Positions 1 to 6,439 are shown, counted from the first letter of the stretch. The stretch: 6,904 nucleotides of DNA from an uncultured Eubacteriales bacterium (GCA_900552305.1 URZD01000116.1:1-6904), one strand, 5' to 3'. Notes: generated by a model not told the origin, from the letters alone. Program-made: numbers and translations.

Positions 1-542
1 TAATGCCGATATGGCTTTACATACCGTTCGTAATGTTCGTTGTCGTAGGTGTTGTAAATGCTGTAAATCTTACAGACGGACTTGACGGTTTGGCATCAAG
101 TATAACGACAATAGTTGGAATATTCTTTATGCTTGTGTCATATATCGTATTTAAAGAGTATGGCGTGACTGTATTTTCAGCGGCATTAATCGGCGGTTTG
201 ATAGGATTTTTGTGGTATAATAAATATCCTGCAAAGGTGTTTATGGGTGATACAGGCTCACTTTTCTTGGGTGCGTCGGTTGCACTTATGGCGATTGACC
301 TAAAAATGCCTATACACCTTATATTGATAGGTTTTGTATACTTTATGGAAACACTTTCTGTAATTATGCAGACTGCATATTTCAAATATACAAAGAAGAA
401 ATACGGTGAGGGAAGAAGAATATTCAAGATGAGCCCTATTCACCACCATTTTGAAATGTGCGGTTGGAAAGAAAAGAAAATCGTTGCGGTATTTACATTG
501 GTAACGGTAATTACTTGTGCTGTTGCATATTTTGCAATTTAA
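1..542 (+). CDS. mraY: MraY, phospho-N-acetylmuramoyl-pentapeptide transferase (3' part)
   Basis: MraY is the membrane enzyme that transfers phospho-MurNAc-pentapeptide from UDP to undecaprenyl phosphate, giving lipid I. About 180 C-terminal residues are present; the family is usually about 320, so the 5' part lies outside the window. The ATG at position 3 is probably an internal methionine, because the reading starts mid-helix just before the conserved NAVNLTDGLDGL segment (residues 19-30 counted from that ATG). Other hallmarks are FMGDTGSLFLG (80-90), with the aspartate of the active site, and the triple histidine in SPIHHHFE (144-151), the family signature near the C terminus. Several hydrophobic helices separate these motifs, as in known MraY proteins, and the protein ends in a last hydrophobic segment. 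The stop is followed after 28 bases by ftsW, with no murD between. The DNA is AT-rich (28-40% GC in lines counted), unlike the second half of the window. The identification is firm. Confidence 0.96.
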   Translation, partial: MPIWLYIPFVMFVVVGVVNAVNLTDGLDGLASSITTIVGIFFMLVSYIVFKEYGVTVFSAALIGGLIGFLWYNKYPAKVFMGDTGSLFLGASVALMAIDLKMPIHLILIGFVYFMETLSVIMQTAYFKYTKKKYGEGRRIFKMSPIHHHFEMCGWKEKKIVAVFTLVTVITCAVAYFAI

Positions 543-570
543 GACGAATTAATCGGAAGGAGATTTAGAT

Positions 571-1752
571 ATGGCAGGGACTGCATATCCTAAAAGAGCT
601 ATAAAACAGAATAGACGAACAACTCGTGCTAAAATAGGAAAACCGGTTAAGCTTGCACGAATGGGAGAGATAGACTATACATTTTTGTTTATAGTAATAT
701 TGTTGCTTTCATTCGGTTTGGTAATGCTGCTCTCGGCGTCTGCACCTGCCGGAAATACTTTACATAACAATTCGTACTACTTCTTTAATAAACAATTCCT
801 TTGTGCAATATTGGGACTTATCGGAATGTGGGTTATTTCAAGGATTGATTACAATAAATATAAAAATACCGTTCCGAAGTTTATGATTGTATGTACAATA
901 CTTTTGGTCTGCGTTCTTATACCGGGTTTGGGCGCAAAATTGAACGGTTCGAGAAGATGGCTTAATACTCCGTTTCTTCAGCTTCAACCGTCGGAATTTA
1001 TGAAACCCGTTATAGCGATGTATTTTGCACGACTTGTCGATTCGGGAAAATATAATTTGAAACATCTTAAGGGTAATTTGCCGTATATAGGAGTTATGCT
1101 TATAGTTGTCGGACTTATGCTTATGGAAACACACCTTAGCGGTGCGATAGTTATTGCCGGTATCGGTGTAAGCGTTATGATTGCAGGCGGTACACCGATT
1201 AAACCCGTACTTATCGGAGCACTTATTCTTTTGCCGATCGGCTTAATCGGCGTCCGCGCACTCAGCGGTGTAAGATGGGCACGCGTAACAAGTTTTATGA
1301 ATCCGTTTGCGGATATTCGTGACGAAAGTTATCAGGTTGTGCAAGGACTTTATGCGATTGGCTCGGGCGGTATTTTCGGACTTGGCTTGGGACAGAGTGT
1401 ACAGAAATATTCGTATTTGCCTGAACCGTATAATGACTTTATATTCGCGATTGTTTGTGAGGAACTTGGTCTTATCGGTGCGGCTGTTGTAATTTTGCTT
1501 TTTGCGGCGCTTATTATAAGAGCAATAAGAATTGCTATGAATGCACCCGATACATACGGCTCACTTGTTGCGGTGGGTATTGCGGCTCAGCTTGCTATTC
1601 AGACGATACTTAATATCGCCGTTGCAACGTCGAGCGTACCGAATACAGGTGTCGCATTGCCGTTTTTCAGTTACGGCGGTACGGCGATAATAACGCTTTT
1701 ATGTGAAATGGGAGTATTGCTTAATATATCAAGACATTCCGTAAAAGATTAA
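571..1752 (+). CDS. ftsW: FtsW/SpoVE-type SEDS peptidoglycan glycosyltransferase
   Basis: This is a polytopic SEDS protein of 393 residues, the usual length. It polymerises lipid II into glycan strands at the septum with a partner class B penicillin-binding protein. A basic cytoplasmic tail of about 33 residues precedes the first membrane helix (about 36-56), and about ten hydrophobic segments follow. Family motifs are NGSRRWL (125-131), QPSEFMKP (139-146), GLGQSVQKYSYLPE (272-285), NDFIFAIVCEELGLIG (288-303) with Asp289 at the position of the catalytic SEDS aspartate, and PNTGVALPFFSYGGTA (357-372). The segment often reading QPDLGT in the family is METHLSGA here, with His in place of Asp; my recollection is that clostridial relatives vary here too. 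The start ATG has AAGGAG at 557-562, eight bases upstream. Position next to murG fits either FtsW (vegetative) or SpoVE (spore cortex); sequence alone does not separate them. The gene is AT-rich (37% GC over 1641-1780). Confidence 0.95.
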   Translation: MAGTAYPKRAIKQNRRTTRAKIGKPVKLARMGEIDYTFLFIVILLLSFGLVMLLSASAPAGNTLHNNSYYFFNKQFLCAILGLIGMWVISRIDYNKYKNTVPKFMIVCTILLVCVLIPGLGAKLNGSRRWLNTPFLQLQPSEFMKPVIAMYFARLVDSGKYNLKHLKGNLPYIGVMLIVVGLMLMETHLSGAIVIAGIGVSVMIAGGTPIKPVLIGALILLPIGLIGVRALSGVRWARVTSFMNPFADIRDESYQVVQGLYAIGSGGIFGLGLGQSVQKYSYLPEPYNDFIFAIVCEELGLIGAAVVILLFAALIIRAIRIAMNAPDTYGSLVAVGIAAQLAIQTILNIAVATSSVPNTGVALPFFSYGGTAIITLLCEMGVLLNISRHSVKD

Positions 1753-1767
1753 TGTGGAGGAAGATTT

Positions 1768-2895
1768 ATGAGAGTATTATTTGCGGGCGGCGGAACGGCG
1801 GGACACATAAATCCCGCGATTGCGGTTGCCGATTTTATATCCGAAAAAGAGCCGGGAAGCGAATTTCTGTTCGTAGGCACAGAAGAGGGCATGGAGTCCG
1901 CGCTCGTGCCAAAACGCGGCTTCCCGATTAAATTTATAAAAATTCACGGCTTTGAAAGAAGTCTTAGCCTTAAAAATGTCAAAACCGTTTGCGAGATTTT
2001 CAGCGGAGTTCATGATGCAAAACGCATTATACGCGGGTTTGGTCCGGACGTTGTCATGGGTACAGGCGGTTATGTTACCGGACCCGTGCTTTATGCGGCG
2101 GCGGCGCTGGGCGTGCCTACGCTTGTACACGAATCAAACGCGTTTCCGGGGGTTACCGTGCGCATACTTTCGCATTATGTGGATATTGTCGCGCTCGGCA
2201 TGAAGGAGGCGGCGGAATTTATACCGAAAAGCAAGCGGCTTGAGGTAACGGGAAACCCAATCCGACCGTCGATACTGCGCACCAACCAATTTGAGGCGAA
2301 ACGGGTTTTGGGTCTTGATGAAAGAAAAACGGTACTTATCTTCGGCGGCAGTCTTGGCGCGAGTACGCTGAACGACGCGGCGGCTGACTGGATTTCTGCG
2401 GAGGCGACGCGCGGCAGGTATCAGATTATCATGTCTACGGGCAAAAATCATCAGTATGACAGAGTGACGGCAAGGCTGAAGAAAAACGGCACAGATATTG
2501 AAAAATACAAAAACGTCCGCGTCAGCGAGTATATCTACGATATGGATATGGCGCTTAATGCGGCGGATCTGATAATTGCAAGGTCGGGCAGCTCGGTAAG
2601 CGAGATGACAGCTTTGGGCAAACCGGCAATTCTGATTCCTTCGCCGTATGTGGCGGGAAATCATCAGCTGCACAACGCGGAGGCTGTTGCTGCGTCCGGC
2701 GGCGCGGTCATAATCCGCGAATCGGAGCTTAGCTCAGCGCGGCTTGCAAAAACGGCTGACGCTATACTCGAAAATGATGAAAGGCTGCGGGAGATGAGCC
2801 GCGGCGCGGCGAGTATCGGCATAACGGACGCAACCGATAAGCTGTACGCGCTGCTGTCGGAAATCTCGGCAGCAAATAAAAACAGAAAAATATAG
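1768..2895 (+). CDS. murG: MurG, UDP-GlcNAc:lipid I N-acetylglucosaminyltransferase
   Basis: MurG adds GlcNAc to lipid I on the inner face of the membrane, making lipid II, the substrate of FtsW. The 375-residue product is slightly long for the family. It has the GT-B two-domain pattern: GGGTAGH (7-13) and MGTGGYVTGP (97-106) in the N-terminal acceptor domain, HESNAFPG (121-128), the GNPIR linker (162-166), FGGSLGA (192-198), then the nucleotide-sugar site ARSGSSVSEMTALGKP (271-286) with Glu279, and PSPYVAGNHQLHNA (291-304). GGAGG at 1756-1760 sits seven bases before the ATG, and the gene starts 15 bases after the ftsW stop, so the two are co-transcribed. GC rises from 37% in 1641-1780 to 58% in 1781-1920, at the glycine-rich start of this gene. 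Isoleucine codons are mixed, with about a dozen ATA. Identification is firm. Confidence 0.97.
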   Translation: MRVLFAGGGTAGHINPAIAVADFISEKEPGSEFLFVGTEEGMESALVPKRGFPIKFIKIHGFERSLSLKNVKTVCEIFSGVHDAKRIIRGFGPDVVMGTGGYVTGPVLYAAAALGVPTLVHESNAFPGVTVRILSHYVDIVALGMKEAAEFIPKSKRLEVTGNPIRPSILRTNQFEAKRVLGLDERKTVLIFGGSLGASTLNDAAADWISAEATRGRYQIIMSTGKNHQYDRVTARLKKNGTDIEKYKNVRVSEYIYDMDMALNAADLIIARSGSSVSEMTALGKPAILIPSPYVAGNHQLHNAEAVAASGGAVIIRESELSSARLAKTADAILENDERLREMSRGAASIGITDATDKLYALLSEISAANKNRKI

Positions 2896-2900
2896 CCAAA

Positions 2901-2930
2901 TTAACACCTTTGAGCAAAGCCGCATAGTAT
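2901..2930 (+). promoter_or_regulatory. Weak candidate SigA promoter before murA
   Basis: In the 67-base gap between murG and murA there is TTAACA (2901-2906, five of six matches to the -35 consensus), an 18-base spacer, and TAGTAT (2925-2930, four of six matches to the -10 consensus). The gap is AT-rich compared with the flanking genes. The match is modest, so it may be chance; murA could simply be read from the upstream operon. Confidence 0.25.
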
Positions 2931-2952
2931 GTATGAGCGGAATAATTTGTTT

Positions 2953-2959
2953 GGAGGTG
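2953..2959 (+). promoter_or_regulatory. Shine-Dalgarno that decides the murA start
   Basis: GGAGGTG lies just upstream of the ATG at 2963 (five bases from GGAGG) and the GTG at 2966 (eight bases). The earlier in-frame ATG at 2933 has no comparable site, and the ten residues it would add (MSGIICLEVC) do not resemble a MurA N terminus. The start is therefore placed at 2963; the GTG at 2966 is the alternative. Confidence 0.75.
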
Positions 2960-2962
2960 TGT

Positions 2963-4222
2963 ATGGTGAGTACGATAGAGATTTGCGGCGGAAAAAGGCT
3001 TGGCGGCGAAACCGCGGTACAGGGGTCAAAGAATGCGGTGCTGCCCGTCCTTGCCGCAACCCTTCTTAACCAAAGCGAAAGCATAATACATAACTGCCCC
3101 GACCTTGCCGATGTCCGCACGTCGTTTCGGATAATCGAGGAGCTTGGCGGCAGGGTGTATTACAGCGGGCATACGGCGATAGTGAATACGGAAAACGTGA
3201 ACGTGACAAAAATTCCCGATTCGCTGATGAGCAGCGCAAGGTCGTCCGTTCTGTTCCTCGGAGCTATGCTGTCGCGGCTGCGATATGCGGAGGTGACCCG
3301 ACCGGGCGGCTGCGCAATCGGACTCAGACCGATTGACCTGCACATAAAAGCGTTCAGGGAGCTTGGTGCGGAGATTGACGAAACAGGCGGCAAACTTTAT
3401 TGCAGCCTGGAAAATTTTAAACCGGGAATAATTGATTTGCCGTTCCCGAGCGTGGGCGCAACCGAGAACATAATGCTGATTTCCGCGGTGTCGCGCGGCG
3501 AAACGGTGATAACAAACGCGGCGTGCGAGCCGGAGATAATCTGCCTTCAGGAGTTCCTGAACGAAATGGGTGCAGACATCCGCGGTGCAGGAAGTGAAAA
3601 AATTTATATTTTAGGTGTTGAAAAACTTAGAAAAGTAGAGTATACTATTATATCGGACAGAATTTTTGCCGCGACCTGCGCGGCGGCTGCCGCGTGCTGC
3701 GGCGGTGACGTTCTGCTGAAAAATACCGAGCCGTCGCATATGCGGCTTATGCTGTCAATGCTGCGTGATGCGGGGTGCAGGGTGAACTGTACCGATGACA
3801 GCGTTCGGATAAGGGCGTGCGACAGGCTGCGCGGACTGGGCAAGATAATTACCGCGCCGTATCCGGGATTTCCGACAGACGCACAGGCGCCGTTTATGTC
3901 GGCTCTTTGCACGGCGGACGGGACTACGGTGTTTGTCGAAAATATCTTCGAGAGCCGATACAAGCACGTCAGTGAGCTTGTGCGAATGGGCGCTGATATA
4001 ATAGTTGACGGCAGACTTGCGGTGATTACCGGGTGTAATTATATTCAGGGCGCAAGGGTGTGCGCGTCGGATTTGCGCGGCGGCGCGGCGCTGGTGATCG
4101 CGGGACTTTCCGCCGAGGGAACGACCCGCGTGACGGAGCTCACGCACATCGATCGCGGATACGACGCTATCGAGCGCGACCTGGCCGCGCTCGGCGCACA
4201 GATTCGCCGTGAGACTACATAG
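2963..4222 (+). CDS. murA: MurA, UDP-N-acetylglucosamine 1-carboxyvinyltransferase
   Basis: MurA transfers enolpyruvate from phosphoenolpyruvate to UDP-GlcNAc, the first committed step of peptidoglycan synthesis, in the cytoplasm. From the chosen ATG it has 419 residues, the same as well-studied enterobacterial MurA, and the key residues fall almost in register: Lys23 in VQGSKNAVLP, Cys117 in RPGGCAIGLRPIDLH (the cysteine alkylated by fosfomycin), Asp306 in GFPTDAQAPF, Arg372 in DLRGGAAL and Arg398 in HIDRGYD. ENIFESRYKH is also present. All catalytic positions are intact, so the enzyme should be active and fosfomycin-sensitive by sequence. The gene is compositionally mixed. Codons 211-235 form an AT-rich patch (26% GC over 3591-3670). 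After codon 373 GC jumps from 52% (3941-4080) to 68% (4081-4220) and ATA isoleucine codons vanish. The protein remains smooth across both changes. ftsQ starts 22 bases downstream. Confidence 0.96.
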   Translation: MVSTIEICGGKRLGGETAVQGSKNAVLPVLAATLLNQSESIIHNCPDLADVRTSFRIIEELGGRVYYSGHTAIVNTENVNVTKIPDSLMSSARSSVLFLGAMLSRLRYAEVTRPGGCAIGLRPIDLHIKAFRELGAEIDETGGKLYCSLENFKPGIIDLPFPSVGATENIMLISAVSRGETVITNAACEPEIICLQEFLNEMGADIRGAGSEKIYILGVEKLRKVEYTIISDRIFAATCAAAAACCGGDVLLKNTEPSHMRLMLSMLRDAGCRVNCTDDSVRIRACDRLRGLGKIITAPYPGFPTDAQAPFMSALCTADGTTVFVENIFESRYKHVSELVRMGADIIVDGRLAVITGCNYIQGARVCASDLRGGAALVIAGLSAEGTTRVTELTHIDRGYDAIERDLAALGAQIRRETT

Positions 4223-4227
4223 AAACG

Positions 4228-4234
4228 AAAAGGA
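4228..4234 (+). promoter_or_regulatory. Shine-Dalgarno that decides the ftsQ start
   Basis: AAAAGGA lies about ten bases before the ATG at 4245. An in-frame GTG at 4209 would add twelve residues and overlap the murA end, but no purine-rich site is obvious at a suitable distance before it. The ATG at 4245 is preferred. Confidence 0.6.
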
Positions 4235-4244
4235 TACAAAAGCT

Positions 4245-5021
4245 ATGGCACGAAATCGCAGCACGAATCGCAGACGCCGGCGAGGAAGATTTTCTTTCCT
4301 GATGAAGCTCCTGTGCATCCTGCTCATCGCCGGCGCGGTCGTCGCGGCGCTGACCGTTTTTTTCAAGGTGCAGAGCATCACGGTGAGCGGCAACGCGCGC
4401 TACACGAGCGAGGAGATCATCGCGGCCTCGGGCATCGAGATCGAGGATAACCTCTTCCTGCTCAACAAATACAGCGCCGCACAGGCTATTTTTGAAAAGC
4501 TGCCCTATGTGGAGGAGGCGACGATCAACCGCGCTCTGCCAGACACCATCGTTATCACGGTGCGGGAGTGCGCGGCGGCGGCGGGCGTCGTCACGCCGGA
4601 GGGCTATTGGCTCATCAGCGAAAACGGTAAGCTCCTCGAGCGGACCGACACGCTGCCGTCCGGCTGCCCGGGCATCACGGGCGTCGTGCCGGATGCGCCC
4701 GCGCTGAGTGCGCAGCTCTCGCTCGGTGAGGAGAAAACGCTGACGACGGAGACACTGCTCACCCTCGTGCGGACGGCGGGAGGTTACGGTATGCTCGCCG
4801 GCATCGGGAGCGTCGACCTGTCTGATGCCGAGGCGATCACCTTTACCTATCTGGGCCGCTTTACCGTGCGGCTCCCATGGGACTCCGACCTCGACTATAT
4901 TTTCCGCAGCGTGCAGGATCTGGTAAACGGTCTGGAGTCGAACGAGACGGGCGAGATCAACTATATGCTGCTCAAGTCCAAGGGCGAGATGCACTTTATC
5001 CCGTCCGCGCCGGGCGCGTAA
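4245..5021 (+). CDS. ftsQ: FtsQ/DivIB cell division protein
   Basis: FtsQ/DivIB is a bitopic membrane protein that, with FtsL and DivIC/FtsB, controls the septal FtsW-PBP complex. The 258-residue product shows the family layout. A very basic cytoplasmic tail (1-16, with a run of five arginines) is followed by one membrane helix (about 19-40). Next comes a POTRA domain (about 42-108) starting FKVQSITVSGNARYTSEEI and including LPYVEEATINRALPDTIVITV. The extracellular FtsQ beta domain (about 110-250) follows, with GYWLISENGKLLE. The C terminus is short. The gene begins 22 bases after murA, as expected for a co-transcribed pair. Codon choice is GC-rich: isoleucine is nearly always ATC and never ATA, unlike murG and the main part of murA. 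It could equally be named divIB. The family call rests on the POTRA pattern and the position. Confidence 0.92.
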   Translation: MARNRSTNRRRRRGRFSFLMKLLCILLIAGAVVAALTVFFKVQSITVSGNARYTSEEIIAASGIEIEDNLFLLNKYSAAQAIFEKLPYVEEATINRALPDTIVITVRECAAAAGVVTPEGYWLISENGKLLERTDTLPSGCPGITGVVPDAPALSAQLSLGEEKTLTTETLLTLVRTAGGYGMLAGIGSVDLSDAEAITFTYLGRFTVRLPWDSDLDYIFRSVQDLVNGLESNETGEINYMLLKSKGEMHFIPSAPGA

Positions 5022-5050
5022 AAAAGTTTTCGGGAAATCGCGCGCGGCTA

Positions 5051-5079
5051 TTGACCGCGAGAAAAAAGCGTTATACAAT
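5051..5079 (+). promoter_or_regulatory. SigA-type promoter of ftsZ
   Basis: TTGACC (5051-5056) and TACAAT (5074-5079) each match five of six consensus bases and are separated by exactly 17 bases, partly an A-rich stretch. Transcription would begin near G5086, leaving a leader of about 79 bases before the ftsZ ATG. The AT-rich spacer and -10 stand out in otherwise GC-rich DNA. A 5-bp CGCGG/CCGCG inverted repeat (5043-5047 and 5055-5059) overlaps the -35 and could be chance. This is the best promoter match seen in the window. Confidence 0.75.
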
Positions 5080-5089
5080 AGACTTGTTT

Positions 5090-5140
5090 TAGAATACACT
5101 TGATGTTGTGGCGGCACCGACATGATCCGCCCGCATTCTA
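5090..5140 (+). promoter_or_regulatory. Possible folded leader of ftsZ mRNA
   Basis: The leader can form an inner hairpin in which 5103-5110 (ATGTTGTG) pairs with 5115-5123 (CACCGACAT), with one bulged C, one G-U pair and a GCGG loop. Outside it, TAGAAT (5090-5095) is the exact reverse complement of ATTCTA (5135-5140). A competing stem pairs GGCGG (5110-5114) with CCGCC (5127-5131). No known riboswitch class is recognised. The fold is by eye only and has no energy or covariation support. Confidence 0.3.
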
Positions 5141-5164
5141 CAAGAGATAGTAGGAGGAACCGAT

Positions 5165-6295
5165 ATGGCATTCGGATTGGATACCGGCGTTGAAAACGTC
5201 GTCAGGATCAAGGTCATCGGCGTCGGCGGCGGCGGCAATAACGTGGTCAACCGCATGGTGCGCTCCGGGACCCGCGGCGTGGATTTCGTCGCGGTCAATA
5301 CCGATAAGCAGGCGCTCAACGTTTCCAGCGCTACCTATAAGATCCAGATCGGCGAGAAGCTGACCCACGGCCAGGGCGCCGGCTCCGACCCGGAGGTGGG
5401 CCGCAAGAGCGCGGAGGAGAGCCGCAACCAGATCGCCAAGGCCCTGGAGGACACGGACATGGTGTTCATCACCGCCGGCATGGGCGGCGGCACCGGCACC
5501 GGCGGCGCGCCCATCGTGGCCGAGATCGCCCGCGAGCAGGGCATCCTGACCGTCGGCGTCGTCACCAAGCCGTTCGGCTTTGAGGGCCGCCGCCGGATGC
5601 AGCAGGCCGAAAAGGGCATCGAGGAGCTGCAAGGCAAGGTCGATTCCCTCGTCATTATCCCCAACGAGCGCCTCAAGCATGCGACCGATCAGAAGATCAC
5701 CTTTGCCAACGCCTTTGAGATCGCGGACGATGTGCTGCGTCAGGCGGTGCAGTCCATTTCCGACCTCATCCGCGACACCGGCTTCATCAACCTCGACTTT
5801 GCCGACGTCACCGCCATCATGAAGAACGCCGGCATGGCCCACATGGGCGTGGGTCGGGCCGCCGGCAAGGGCAAGGCCGAGGAGGCCGCCCGTATGGCCA
5901 TCTCCAGCCCGCTGCTCGAGACCTCCATCCACGGTGCGCGCGGCGTGCTCATCAATGTCACCGGCTCCATGGATATCGGCCTTGAGGAGGTCGAGCAGGC
6001 CGCGTCGCTGGTGCAGGACGCGGTGCATCCCGACGCGCTGACCATCTTCGGCGCGACCTTCGACGAGTCGATGGACGACGAGATCCGCGTCACGGTCATT
6101 GCCACCGGCTTTGCCGACGGTAAGAGCGCCGCGGCTGCCGCGCCCGCCGAGGAAAAGAAGGCGGCGGAGTCAAAGCCCGGCATTGAGCCCATCAATTATG
6201 AAGAGGACAAGGCGGCTGCCGAGGCGGAGAAGAAGGCTGAGGAGGAAGACGATCCCTTTGCCGACATTTTCAAAATTTTCAATCGCGAGCGTTGA
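5165..6295 (+). CDS. ftsZ: FtsZ, tubulin-like cell division GTPase
   Basis: FtsZ polymerises with GTP into the ring at midcell that recruits the other division proteins. The 376-residue product has the full GTPase core: GVGGGGNNVVNRM (19-31), NTDKQALN (45-52), the tubulin signature GGGTGTG (107-113), and the T7 synergy loop NLDFADV (209-215). The core ends near residue 318. An Ala/Glu/Lys-rich linker (about 319-362) follows, then a terminal peptide DDPFADIFKIFNRER. That peptide keeps an acidic start, a hydrophobic core and a basic end. It lacks the proline and the usual IPxFLR-like core of the tail that binds FtsA, SepF and similar partners. AGGAGG at 5152-5157 lies seven bases before the ATG. 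The gene has its own promoter and terminator, so it is probably also transcribed alone. No ftsA lies upstream. The DNA is strongly GC-rich, with no ATA isoleucine codons. Confidence 0.98.
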   Translation: MAFGLDTGVENVVRIKVIGVGGGGNNVVNRMVRSGTRGVDFVAVNTDKQALNVSSATYKIQIGEKLTHGQGAGSDPEVGRKSAEESRNQIAKALEDTDMVFITAGMGGGTGTGGAPIVAEIAREQGILTVGVVTKPFGFEGRRRMQQAEKGIEELQGKVDSLVIIPNERLKHATDQKITFANAFEIADDVLRQAVQSISDLIRDTGFINLDFADVTAIMKNAGMAHMGVGRAAGKGKAEEAARMAISSPLLETSIHGARGVLINVTGSMDIGLEEVEQAASLVQDAVHPDALTIFGATFDESMDDEIRVTVIATGFADGKSAAAAAPAEEKKAAESKPGIEPINYEEDKAAAEAEKKAEEEDDPFADIFKIFNRER

Positions 6296-6315
6296 TTTTT
6301 CCGAATTTTTCCGAA
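6296..6315 (+). repeat. Two tandem copies of TTTTTCCGAA
   Basis: The ten bases TTTTTCCGAA occur twice head to tail (6296-6305 and 6306-6315) directly after the ftsZ stop. The second copy runs into the left arm of the terminator stem. It is probably a local slippage duplication in the 3' untranslated region. Confidence 0.6.
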
Positions 6316-6349
6316 AACCGCAGGTTTTGACCTACGGTTTTCTTTTTTT
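6313..6349 (+). terminator. Rho-independent terminator of ftsZ
   Basis: GAAAACCGCAGGT (6313-6325) pairs with ACCTACGGTTTTC (6330-6342) over 13 positions with a single C-A mismatch and a four-base TTTG loop. Seven T residues (6343-6349) follow at once. It begins 18 bases after the ftsZ stop and should end the ftsZ transcript, separating it from spoIVB. Confidence 0.93.
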
Positions 6350-6439
6350 GTCTCCCTGCCGCGAAAGCAAGTCATTTCCATGCCAATGCCGACAGATTTT
6401 GTGCGGGCTATTTTTTGCGCTTTTGCAAAAAGTAACGGG

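Noticed and set aside
2933..2962. Upstream ATG giving MurA ten extra residues
   Set aside because: It lacks a Shine-Dalgarno, while GGAGGTG directly serves 2963; the extra residues do not fit the family.
4209..4244. GTG start for FtsQ overlapping the murA stop
   Set aside because: It has no good ribosome site, and AAAAGGA is well placed for the ATG at 4245.
5134..5140. CATTCTA resembling a SigF/SigG -10 element in the ftsZ leader
   Set aside because: No matching -35 element is found 16-18 bases upstream, and the bases belong to the possible leader stem.
4215..5171. Minus-strand open frame of 318 codons opposite ftsQ
   Set aside because: Shadow of ftsQ: arginine-rich, low-complexity translation with no recognisable domain, spanning the ftsZ promoter.
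5138..6028. Minus-strand open frame of 296 codons opposite ftsZ
   Set aside because: It lies wholly within the certain ftsZ gene and its promoter/leader end. Long antisense frames are expected in GC-rich DNA, and the product is His/Ala/Asp-rich with no family pattern.
6409..6414. TATTTT as a -10 box for spoIVB
   Set aside because: The sequence at the proper -35 distance (ATGCCG) does not fit SigA or sporulation sigma consensus.
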